Part shown: positions 1-6,688 of the stretch, piece after piece
How positions within the stretch are numbered: position 1 is the stretch's first letter
Layout of the letters: each line of letters opens with the position of its first letter
DNA from: an uncultured Duncaniella sp.
GTDB taxonomy: Bacteria; Bacteroidota; Bacteroidia; Bacteroidales; Muribaculaceae
DNA length: 8,916 nucleotides
Assembly: GCA_910588795.1 (NCBI GenBank)
Contig: CAJURI010000077.1
Coordinates: 1-8,916, forward strand
Direction of reading: 5' to 3'
The notes under the pieces: model-generated
The model's database searches: none
Told to the model about the DNA's origin: nothing
Seen by the model: the letters and a program-made list of their open reading frames with translations, nothing else
Program-made: the position numbers and the translations under genes

Positions 1-1564
1 TGTCCTGCGAAGGCACGGTGATAGGCGCGCCGTTGGCGGGGTTGAGGATGTTGTGCGATCCGAGCATGAGGAGCTGGGCCTCAAGCACGGCCTCGTTGCC
101 GAGAGGAAGGTGCACGGCCATCTGGTCACCGTCGAAGTCAGCGTTGAACGCGGTACATGCGAGCGGGTGGAGCTGTATGGCCTTGCCCTCGATCATCTTG
201 GGCTGGAATGCCTGGATACCGAGACGGTGAAGTGTCGGGGCACGGTTGAGGAGCACCGGGTGGCCCTTCATCACGTATTCAAGGATGTCCCATACAACGG
301 GCTCCTTGCGGTCAACGATCTTCTTGGCACTCTTTACAGTCTTCACTATTCCGCGCTCTATGAGCTTGCGTATAACGAACGGCTTGTAAAGCTCGGCCGC
401 CATATACTTAGGTATGCCGCACTCGTGCATCTTGAGCTCCGGACCGACGACGATCACCGAACGGGCCGAGTAGTCGACACGCTTTCCGAGAAGGTTCTGA
501 CGGAAGCGGCCCTGCTTGCCCTTGAGCGAGTCGGAGAGCGACTTCAGGGGTCGGTTGGCTTCGGTCTTGACAGCCGACGACTTGCGTGAGTTGTCGAGCA
601 GAGAGTCCACAGCCTCCTGAAGCATGCGCTTCTCGTTACGGAGGATCACTTCAGGAGCCTTGATCTCGATGAGACGCTTCAGACGGTTGTTACGTATGAT
701 CACACGACGGTAAAGGTCGTTAAGGTCGGATGTGGCGAAACGTCCGCCGTCCAGGGGCACGAGAGGGCGAAGCTCGGGGGGGATCACAGGCACAGCCTGG
801 AGTATCATCCACTCGGGTTTGTTGCGGTCGCGCGAGGCGCGGAACGATTCCACTACCTGCAGACGCTTGAGGGCTTCAGTCTTACGCTGCTGCGAACCCT
901 CGGCGTTGGCCTGGTCACGCAGAGCATAGGATAGATCGTCGAGGTCAAGCTCCTTGAGGAGATCGTAGATGGCCTCGGCACCCATCTTGGCGACAAACTT
1001 GTCGGGGTTGCCGTCCTCGAGCATCTGATTCTCGCGGGGGAGATGGTCTATGATGTCGAAGTACTCTTCCTCGGTGAGGAGGTCGAGCTTGGCCACCGGC
1101 TTCTCGGGATTGAGCTCGGCTGCCGCTCCGGGATTGATCACGACGTAGCGTTCGTAATAGATCACTGCGTCGAGCTTCTTGGAGGGGAGACCTAACAGGT
1201 AGCCTATCTTGTTGGGGAGTGAACGGAAGTACCAGATATGGGCCACGGGCACAACGAGCTTGATGTGACCCATACGCTCGCGGCGCACTTTCTTCTCGGT
1301 GACCTCTACCTTACAACGGTCACAAGTGATACCCTTGTAACGGATGCGCTTGTACTTTCCGCAATGGCACTCGTAGTCCTTGACAGGACCGAAGATCGCC
1401 TCGCAGAACAGACCGTCGCGCTCGGGCTTGTAGGTGCGGTAGTTGATGGTCTCGGGTTTCAGCACTTCGCCGCTTGACTGCTCGAGAATCTCCTCGGGGG
1501 ATGCGAGTCCGATGGAGATCTTCGAGAATCCGGTTTTCTGTTTATTGTCTTTTCTAAAAGCCAT
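1..1564 (-). CDS. rpoC: DNA-directed RNA polymerase subunit beta' (N-terminal 521 codons, cut by window edge)
   Basis: Largest subunit of RNA polymerase, which together with beta forms the active-site cleft. The reading frame runs open from an ATG at 1564 to the window edge, so about the first third of the usual roughly 1,400 residues is present. Zinc-binding cysteines are C66, C68, C81 and C84 (CHC, 12 residues, CDRC). The clamp/switch segment GKRVDYSAR is at about residues 360-368. The catalytic loop NADFDGD is at residues 474-480 (bases 125-145), with D476, D478 and D480 as the Mg2+ ligands, so the fragment contains the active centre and looks intact. The ATG is chosen because the downstream sequence starts MAFRKDNKQKTGFSKISIGL, a normal family N-terminus. 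It follows rpoB after 36 AT-rich bases with no Shine-Dalgarno and is surely co-transcribed with it. No frameshift or odd residue is seen; the C-terminal part lies outside the window. Confidence 0.98.
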   Translation of the reverse strand, partial: MAFRKDNKQKTGFSKISIGLASPEEILEQSSGEVLKPETINYRTYKPERDGLFCEAIFGPVKDYECHCGKYKRIRYKGITCDRCKVEVTEKKVRRERMGHIKLVVPVAHIWYFRSLPNKIGYLLGLPSKKLDAVIYYERYVVINPGAAAELNPEKPVAKLDLLTEEEYFDIIDHLPRENQMLEDGNPDKFVAKMGAEAIYDLLKELDLDDLSYALRDQANAEGSQQRKTEALKRLQVVESFRASRDRNKPEWMILQAVPVIPPELRPLVPLDGGRFATSDLNDLYRRVIIRNNRLKRLIEIKAPEVILRNEKRMLQEAVDSLLDNSRKSSAVKTEANRPLKSLSDSLKGKQGRFRQNLLGKRVDYSARSVIVVGPELKMHECGIPKYMAAELYKPFVIRKLIERGIVKTVKSAKKIVDRKEPVVWDILEYVMKGHPVLLNRAPTLHRLGIQAFQPKMIEGKAIQLHPLACTAFNADFDGDQMAVHLPLGNEAVLEAQLLMLGSHNILNPANGAPITVPSQD

Positions 1565-1600
1565 ATATAATATTATGGATATCGATTATCAAAAAGTGTG

Positions 1601-4600
1601 TTACTGCTCAAGCTTGATGCTGAGACCGAGGCCGCGGAGCTCGTGGAGGAGCACATTGAGCGACTCGGGGATGCCGGCGGCGGGCATAGGCTCGCCCTTG
1701 ACGATCGCCTCGTAGGTCTTGGAACGTCCGGTGACATCATCACTCTTGACAGTGATGATCTCCTGGAGCACGTGTGACGCGCCGAATGCCTCGAGCGCCC
1801 ATACCTCCATCTCTCCGAAACGCTGTCCGCCGAACTGGGCTTTACCGCCGAGAGGCTGCTGGGTGATGAGCGAGTACGGACCGATGGAACGTGCGTGCAT
1901 CTTGTCCTCGACCATGTGGCCGAGCTTAAGCATGTAGATCACACCTACTGTAGCCGGCTGGTCGAAACGTTCGCCGGTGCCGCCATCGTAGAGATATGTC
2001 TTGCCGTAGCGCGGAAGCCCAGCCTTGTCGGTCCACTCGTTGAGGTTCTCGAGGGTGGCTCCGTCGAAGATCGGGGTTGCAAACTTCTCGCCGAGCTCAC
2101 GGCCGGCCCATCCGAGCACAGTCTCGAATATCTGTCCGAGGTTCATACGCGAAGGCACACCCAGAGGGTTGAGCACGATATCCACGGGGGTACCGTCGGC
2201 GAGGAAAGGCATATCCTCCTGACGCACGATGCGTGACACGATACCCTTGTTGCCGTGACGTCCTGCCATCTTGTCGCCCACACTGATCTTACGTTTCTTT
2301 GCCACGTAGACCTTGGCGAGCTTCATGATTCCCGATGGCAGATCATCGCCTATGGATATGTCATATTTCTTGCGGCGGTGTGAAGCCTCTATCTCCTTGC
2401 TCTTGCGCAGATAGTTGACTATGGTTGCGCGTATGAGGTCATTCTTATGAGCGTCGGCGGTCCACTTCGACAGGTTGATGGTGTCGTAGTCGATCTCCTT
2501 GAGAGTGCCGGCGGCAAACTTGGCTCCCTTGGGTATGATGTCGCTGCCGAGGAAATCCTTGACGCCCTGCGAGGTCTTGCCTTCGGTGAGTGTCATAAGT
2601 TTCTTGACAAGGATATCCTTGAGGTTGTTCTGACGCTCTTCGTACTCCTCGTCGAGTTTGGGGAGCACTGCGCTCGATGCCTTCTTGGTCTTCTTTTTCT
2701 CGGCTTTCTGATACAGGTGTGTGCCTATCACAACGCCCTTGAGCGACGGGGATGCCTTGAGCGAAGCGTCCTTGACATCGCCGGCCTTGTCGCCGAAGAT
2801 GGCGCGGAGCAGCTTCTCCTCGGGGGTGGGATCGCTCTCTCCCTTAGGCGTGATCTTGCCGATCATTATGTCGCCGGGGATGATGTGTGCGCCCACACGC
2901 ACGATGCCGCGCTCGTCGAGGTCCTTGGTAGCGTCCTCGCTGACGTTGGGTATATCGGAGGTAAGCTCCTCCATTCCGCGCTTGGTCTCGCGTACTTCGA
3001 GGGTGAAGTCGTCGACATGGACTGATGTGAGTATGTCCTCCTTGACCACACGCTCGTTGAGCACGATGGCGTCCTCATAGTTGTAACCCTTCCAGGGCAT
3101 GAACGCCACTTTGAGGTTACGTCCAAGAGCGAGCTCGCCGTTCTCGGTGGAGTAGCCCTCGGTGAGTATGTCACCCTTCTGCACGCGCTGTCCCTTGTTG
3201 CATATGGGGCGAAGGTCGATAGTGGTGCTCTGGTTGGTCTTGCGGAACTTGGGCAGGTGGTATTCCTTGACGCTGTCCTCGAATGCCACGAACTCTTCCT
3301 CTTCGGTGCGGTCATAGCGTATGCGGATGACAGTGGCGTCGACGAACTCGATGACACCGGCCCCCTCGGCCATGATCTGTGTGCGGGAGTCGCGTATGAG
3401 CTGGCCCTCTATGCCTGTGCCGACAATCGGGCTCTCGCTGCGCATGAGGGGCACCGCCTGACGCATCATGTTGGAGCCCATGAGGGCACGGTTGGCGTCG
3501 TCATGCTCGAGGAACGGGATGAGCGATGCGGCAATCGATGCTATCTGAGCGGGCGACACGTCCATGAGCTCCACCTGATCGGGTGAAACGATAGGGAAAT
3601 CGGCGTCCATACGTGCCTTCACGCGGTCGTTGACGAAGTGGCCCTCGTCATCAACAGGAGCATTGCCCTGAGCGATGATCTTGCCCTCCTCAACCTCGGC
3701 AGTCATGTACACGACATCGTCGTTGTTGAGGTCGACCTTTCCGTCCTTCACCTCGCGGTAGGGGGTCTCTATGAAGCCGAGGTCATTGATCTTGGCATAG
3801 ACACAGAGCGAGGAGATAAGACCGATGTTAGGTCCTTCAGGTGTCTCGATAGGACAGAGACGTCCGTAGTGGGTATAGTGCACGTCACGCACCTCGAATC
3901 CGGCACGCTCACGCGACAGACCGCCGGGGCCGAGTGCCGACAGACGACGCTTGTGGGTAATCTCGGCCAGAGGATTGGTCTGGTCCATGAACTGCGACAG
4001 CGCGTTGGTGCCGAAGAACGAGTTGATGACGCTCGATATTGTCTTGGCGTTGATGAGGTCGATGGGGGTGAACACCTCGTTGTCGCGCACATTCATGCGC
4101 TCGCGGATGGTGCGTGACATACGTGCCAGACCCACGCCGAACTGGTTGTAAAGCTGCTCGCCTACGGTGCGCACACGACGGTTGCTCAGGTGGTCGATAT
4201 CGTCGACATCAGTCTTGGAGTTGATAAGCTCTATGAGATACTTGATGATGGCGATTATGTCCTCCTTGGTGAGCACCTTCACATCCATGGATGTGGTGAG
4301 CCCGAGTTTCTTGTTGATGCGGTAGCGGCCCACCTCGCCGAGATCGTAACGCTTTTCGGAGAAGAACAGGTTGGTGATCACCTCGCGCGCGCTCGCATCG
4401 TCCGGCGGCTCGGCGTTGCGCAGCTGCCTGTAGATGTACTGGATAGCCTCCTTCTCTGAGTTGGTGGCATCCTTCTGGAGAGTGTTGAATATTATCTTGT
4501 AGTCAGCGGTATTGGCATCTTCCTTGTGCAGGAGGATTGTCTGCACCCCTGAGTTGAGGATGTTTTCGATATCGTCCTCCTCTATGACGCTTTCACGGTC

Positions 4601-5416
4601 GAGTATCACCTCGTTGCGCTCTATTGAGGCTACCTCACCGGTGTCCTCGTCGACGAAGTCCTCGGCCCATGTCTTGAGGACACGTGCGGCGAGTTTGCGT
4701 CCGACAGCCTTCTTGAGGTTGGTCTTGTTGACCTTCACCTCCTCGGCAAGCCCGAAGATCTCGATGATGTCCTTGTCGCTCTCAAGGCCTATGGCACGGA
4801 GCAGGGTGGTCACAGGGAGTTTTTTCTTACGGTCGATGTAAGCATACATCACGTTGTTGATGTCAGTGGCAAACTCTATCCAGCTGCCGCGGAACGGTAT
4901 GATACGCGCGCTGTAGAGCTTGGTGCCGTTGGCATGGGTGCTCTGTCCGAAGAACACGCCAGGCGAACGGTGGAGCTGCGACACCACGACACGCTCGGCA
5001 CCGTTGATCACGAAGGTGCCTTTGTCGGTCATATAGGGGATAGCTCCGAGATACACGTCCTGGATCACAGTGGCAAAGTCCTCGTGGTCAGGATCGGTGC
5101 AGTAGAGCTTCAGCTTTGCCTTGAGGGGCACGCTGTAGGTGAGACCTCGCTCCAGGCACTCGTCGATAGTGTAGCGGGGGGGATCAATGTAATAGTCGAG
5201 GAACTCGAGCACAAAGTTGTTGCGGGTGTCAGCGATGGGGAAGTTCTCGGCAAACACATTGTAGAGGCCCTCGTTGTTACGCTTCTCCGGCGGAGTGTCG
5301 AGCTGAAGGAAATCCTGGAAGGACTTCAGCTGCACCTCGAGGAAGTCGGGGTAAGGGAGGGGATTTTTGACCGTCGCAAAATTTACGCGCGGCTTGATGG
5401 CTTTGGTGTCTGACAT
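1601..5416 (-). CDS. rpoB: DNA-directed RNA polymerase subunit beta
   Basis: Second catalytic subunit of RNA polymerase and the target of rifamycins. 1,271 residues, full length for Bacteroidales (E. coli 1,342). The rifampicin pocket is at residues 468-493 (GTNALSQFMDQ then THKRRLSALG); S474, Q475, D478, H488, R491 and S493 match the E. coli wild-type residues S512, Q513, D516, H526, R529 and S531, so no common resistance mutation is visible. Other landmarks are CPIETPEGPNIGL (521-533), the acidic pair E781-D782 near the active site (GYNYED), and GDKMAGRHGNKG (1047-1058) with the substrate-side lysines K1049 and K1057. Residues about 902-1017 are a lineage-variable, charged insertion in the place of the E. 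coli SI2/i9 insertion. The C-terminus ends in the usual ESLNVLLHELRGLGL. The start ATG at 5416 gives the family N-terminus (VNFATVKNPLPYPDFLEVQL). A likely own promoter and a structured leader lie upstream; rpoC follows after 36 bases. Confidence 0.99.
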   Translation of the reverse strand: MSDTKAIKPRVNFATVKNPLPYPDFLEVQLKSFQDFLQLDTPPEKRNNEGLYNVFAENFPIADTRNNFVLEFLDYYIDPPRYTIDECLERGLTYSVPLKAKLKLYCTDPDHEDFATVIQDVYLGAIPYMTDKGTFVINGAERVVVSQLHRSPGVFFGQSTHANGTKLYSARIIPFRGSWIEFATDINNVMYAYIDRKKKLPVTTLLRAIGLESDKDIIEIFGLAEEVKVNKTNLKKAVGRKLAARVLKTWAEDFVDEDTGEVASIERNEVILDRESVIEEDDIENILNSGVQTILLHKEDANTADYKIIFNTLQKDATNSEKEAIQYIYRQLRNAEPPDDASAREVITNLFFSEKRYDLGEVGRYRINKKLGLTTSMDVKVLTKEDIIAIIKYLIELINSKTDVDDIDHLSNRRVRTVGEQLYNQFGVGLARMSRTIRERMNVRDNEVFTPIDLINAKTISSVINSFFGTNALSQFMDQTNPLAEITHKRRLSALGPGGLSRERAGFEVRDVHYTHYGRLCPIETPEGPNIGLISSLCVYAKINDLGFIETPYREVKDGKVDLNNDDVVYMTAEVEEGKIIAQGNAPVDDEGHFVNDRVKARMDADFPIVSPDQVELMDVSPAQIASIAASLIPFLEHDDANRALMGSNMMRQAVPLMRSESPIVGTGIEGQLIRDSRTQIMAEGAGVIEFVDATVIRIRYDRTEEEEFVAFEDSVKEYHLPKFRKTNQSTTIDLRPICNKGQRVQKGDILTEGYSTENGELALGRNLKVAFMPWKGYNYEDAIVLNERVVKEDILTSVHVDDFTLEVRETKRGMEELTSDIPNVSEDATKDLDERGIVRVGAHIIPGDIMIGKITPKGESDPTPEEKLLRAIFGDKAGDVKDASLKASPSLKGVVIGTHLYQKAEKKKTKKASSAVLPKLDEEYEERQNNLKDILVKKLMTLTEGKTSQGVKDFLGSDIIPKGAKFAAGTLKEIDYDTINLSKWTADAHKNDLIRATIVNYLRKSKEIEASHRRKKYDISIGDDLPSGIMKLAKVYVAKKRKISVGDKMAGRHGNKGIVSRIVRQEDMPFLADGTPVDIVLNPLGVPSRMNLGQIFETVLGWAGRELGEKFATPIFDGATLENLNEWTDKAGLPRYGKTYLYDGGTGERFDQPATVGVIYMLKLGHMVEDKMHARSIGPYSLITQQPLGGKAQFGGQRFGEMEVWALEAFGASHVLQEIITVKSDDVTGRSKTYEAIVKGEPMPAAGIPESLNVLLHELRGLGLSIKLEQ

Positions 5417-5430
5417 CTAAAAATTATCTG

Positions 5431-5448
5431 TTTAACTATATTTAACTA
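5431..5448 (-). repeat. Tandem TAGTTAAA direct repeat just upstream of rpoB
   Basis: Two exact copies of TAGTTAAA (5448-5441 and 5438-5431, minus-strand reading) sit one helical turn apart, 15 bases before the rpoB start codon, inside the untranslated leader. The spacing of 10 bp would suit a DNA-binding protein, and the unstructured A/T-rich sequence would also suit ribosome entry in a group that does not use Shine-Dalgarno pairing. An 8-base AT-rich repeat may arise by chance; no function can be assigned. Confidence 0.4.
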
Positions 5449-5534
5449 CCAGATTAAACCTAATTTGCAATGATTCAGCGGTTATACCCGTTCTGAGGCT
5501 TGTAAAGTGGAGAGCAAGGCTTAACTTTTATTTA

Positions 5535-5566
5535 TAAATATAATTATTTATGATTTTTTAATCAAA
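5535..5566 (-). promoter_or_regulatory. Putative Bacteroidota-type promoter for rpoBC
   Basis: On the minus strand TTTG (5566-5563) is followed after 20 bases by TATATTTA (5542-5535). The known Bacteroidota sigma-ABfr consensus is TTTG (or TTG) near -33 and TAnnTTTG near -7, separated by about 19-21 bases. The -33 box is exact and the -7 box matches 5 of its 6 defined positions (last G is A). Initiation would be expected near 5530-5525, giving a leader of about 110 bases before the rpoB ATG. The stretch 5521-5562 is very AT-rich, as promoters of this group are, which also makes chance matches more likely. It would let rpoBC be expressed apart from the ribosomal protein genes upstream. Confidence 0.5.
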
Positions 5567-5570
5567 GGAG

Positions 5571-5624
5571 GAGTGTCTTAACGCAAACAGGTTAAGAGAC
5601 ACCCGGAGGTGAATCTTAACCCTG
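5571..5624 (-). promoter_or_regulatory. Three-arm RNA element with mutually exclusive hairpins, rplL-rpoB spacer
   Basis: Read as minus-strand RNA. Hairpin A: arm 5624-5614 (CAGGGTTAAGA) pairs with 5597-5588 (TCTTAACCTG) over 10 bp with one bulged G; after a 2x2 internal loop, CACC (5611-5608) pairs with GGTG (5603-5600) around the loop UCCG. That loop with its C-G closing pair fits the very stable C(UNCG)G class, and only in this strand. Hairpin B: the middle segment GTGTC-TC-TTAAC (5602-5591) instead pairs with GTTAAGACAC (5582-5573) over 10 bp with a 2-base bulge, and two further pairs (one G-U) extend it to 5604/5571. A and B share the middle arm and cannot coexist. No U-run follows B, so it is not a standard intrinsic terminator. 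It would lie in the readthrough transcript from rplL, just upstream of the likely rpoBC promoter. Attenuation, RNA processing or protein binding are all possible. Confidence 0.55.
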
Positions 5625-5639
5625 ATAGTTGCGATGTCA

Positions 5640-5672
5640 CGCGCTATGCGGCTACACGAGCCACCGTGCGCG
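5640..5672 (-). promoter_or_regulatory. Stem-loop just downstream of rplL
   Basis: In the minus-strand transcript CGCGC (5672-5668) pairs with GCGCG (5644-5640), then a 3x3 internal loop, then GTGGCT (5664-5659) pairs with AGCCGC (5653-5648, one G-U) around the 5-base loop CGUGU. It begins 23 bases after the rplL stop codon. It may protect the 3' end of the rplL message, be a processing site, or slow polymerase before rpoB. E. coli also has an attenuator and an RNase III site between rplL and rpoB, but no sequence relation is claimed. No U-run follows. Confidence 0.45.
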
Positions 5673-5695
5673 ACTTATTTTCGGATGGTGATAGC

Positions 5696-6070
5696 TTATT
5701 TGAGCTCAACCTCGGCACCAGCCTCTTCGAGCTGCTTCTTGAGGCCCTCGGCATCAGCCTTGGCAACGCCTTCCTTGATAACAGAGGGTGCGCCGTCAAC
5801 CATCTCCTTAGCCTCCTTAAGGCCAAGACCTGTGAGTTCCTTAACGAGCTTCACAACAGCGAGCTTGCTTGCGCCGGCTGCCTTGAGCACTACGTCAAAT
5901 GAGGTCTTCTCCTCGGCAGCGGGAGCACCTGCTGCGGGACCAGCTGCTACTGCTACAGCTGCAGCTGCGGGTTCGATGCCGTATTCGTCCTTGAGGATCT
6001 GAGCGAGTTCGTTGACTTCCTTAACGGTGAGATTAACGAGTTGTTCTGCAAAAGCTTTGAGATCTGCCAT
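5696..6070 (-). CDS. rplL: 50S ribosomal protein L7/L12 (bL12)
   Basis: Multicopy protein of the ribosomal L12 stalk, which recruits and activates the translational GTPases EF-Tu, EF-G, IF2 and RF3. 124 residues, the usual length. Residues 1-33 are the N-terminal dimerisation and L10-binding helices, about 34-53 an Ala/Gly/Pro-rich flexible hinge (EPAAAAVAVAAGPAAGAPAA), and 54-124 the factor-binding C-terminal domain, with the conserved run KLAVVKLVKELTGLGLKEAK (69-88) and then EMVDGAP (89-95). The ATG at 6070 gives the standard N-terminus MADLKAFAEQLV. It lies after rplJ across a spacer with no G in the mRNA, which may raise its translation relative to rplJ, since several L12 copies are needed per L10. 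Followed by the hairpin-rich spacer before rpoB. Confidence 0.98.
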   Translation of the reverse strand: MADLKAFAEQLVNLTVKEVNELAQILKDEYGIEPAAAAVAVAAGPAAGAPAAEEKTSFDVVLKAAGASKLAVVKLVKELTGLGLKEAKEMVDGAPSVIKEGVAKADAEGLKKQLEEAGAEVELK

Positions 6071-6133
6071 GATTGTATTGGTGTTTTGTTGTTTTTGTTT
6101 TGTGTTGAAAGGTGTGATGTGGGGTGGTTGAGA
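6071..6133 (-). promoter_or_regulatory. G-free translation-initiation spacer between rplJ and rplL
   Basis: All 63 bases between the rplJ stop and the rplL start lack G in the mRNA strand (no C on the plus strand), and the half next to the start codon is A/C-rich (runs such as CAAAACAAAAACAACAAAAC). Without G it can form neither G-C nor G-U pairs within itself, so it should stay single-stranded. In Bacteroidota, where initiation does not rely on Shine-Dalgarno pairing, an open A-rich upstream region is known to favour translation. The composition is read directly; the effect on rplL is inferred. Confidence 0.6.
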
Positions 6134-6664
6134 CTATGCCTCCTTCTTTGAGAGGGTCTCGAGTATGCCATGAAGCTTGTTTGCGCCGGACTGGAGACCG
6201 GAAACAACATTCTTGGCGGGTGACTGGAGAAGAGCGATGACATCGGCGATGAGCTCGTTCTTGCTCTTGATAGCCTCAAGCGTGCTAAGCTGATCGGCAC
6301 CTACGTAAACTGTCTCCTCGACATAAGCGGCCTTGAAAGCGGGGAGCTTGGCGTCCTTGTCCTTCTTGAGGATCTCCTTGATGAGCTTGGCGGGCGCATT
6401 GCCGACATTGCTGAGCATCAGAGAGGTGGATCCGTGGAGGGCACCGTAAAGCTCGGAGTAGTCAGCCTCGAGGCTCTCGAGAGCCTTGTGGAGAAGGCTG
6501 TTCTTGACTACCATGAGCTTCACCTCGGCCTTGTTGCAGGCACGGCGAAGTGCTGTGGTCTTCTCTGCGTCAAGGCCTGCGGTCTCAACGAGATAGAAAC
6601 AGCTGTACTCCTCGATAGTCTTGGCTATGTTCTGGATAGCTATGATTTTATCTTCCTTTTTCAT
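6134..6664 (-). CDS. rplJ: 50S ribosomal protein L10 (uL10)
   Basis: Base of the L12 stalk: its N-terminal domain binds 23S rRNA next to L11, and its C-terminal helix carries several L7/L12 dimers. 176 residues, slightly longer than the 165 of E. coli and normal for the family. Visible features are the N-terminal helix (KEDKIIAIQNIAKTIEEYSC), the conserved VVKNSLLHKAL at 52-62, and GALHGSTSLM at 74-83. The helical C-terminal segment, about 136-176, is the L12 dock. The ATG at 6664 is 24 bases after rplA, with no Shine-Dalgarno (ACTGAACAAA precedes it). That gap is too short for the large L10-binding leader found before rplJ in many bacteria, so autogenous control, if present, must act elsewhere. 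The stop is TAG at 6134. Confidence 0.98.
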   Translation of the reverse strand: MKKEDKIIAIQNIAKTIEEYSCFYLVETAGLDAEKTTALRRACNKAEVKLMVVKNSLLHKALESLEADYSELYGALHGSTSLMLSNVGNAPAKLIKEILKKDKDAKLPAFKAAYVEETVYVGADQLSTLEAIKSKNELIADVIALLQSPAKNVVSGLQSGANKLHGILETLSKKEA

Positions 6665-6688
6665 TTTGTTCAGTCAGCTTTAGATGGA

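Noticed and set aside
53..589. 178-codon plus-strand open frame opposite rpoC
   Set aside because: It overlaps the invariant beta' active-site region in antisense, so its sequence is fully explained by rpoC.
1565..1600. Near-palindrome around ATCGAT in the rpoB-rpoC spacer
   Set aside because: It is short and AT-rich, with no U-run or promoter boxes; it looks like an ordinary spacer.
2447..3025. 192-codon plus-strand open frame opposite rpoB
   Set aside because: It is antisense to conserved rpoB sequence; GC-rich third positions commonly keep such frames open. The translation matches no family I recognise and has no promoter or start signal.
5550..5563. TGATT-AAAA-AATCA small palindrome at the AT-rich stretch
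   Set aside because: A 5-bp AT-only hairpin in very AT-rich DNA is expected by chance, and it falls inside the promoter spacer.
5571..5604. Hairpin B as a rho-independent terminator after rplL
   Set aside because: The bases after the stem are TCCTCCTTTGATTAAAA, with no run of U in the transcript, so the standard terminator definition is not met.
5609..5902. Plus-strand frames from 5609 and 5634, preceded by SD-like GGAGGTGA at 5605-5612 and AAAGGAGG at 5564-5571
   Set aside because: They run antisense through rplL, the proteins look like nothing known, and this lineage rarely uses Shine-Dalgarno pairing. The SD-like words are noted instead as 16S-tail mimics on the minus strand.
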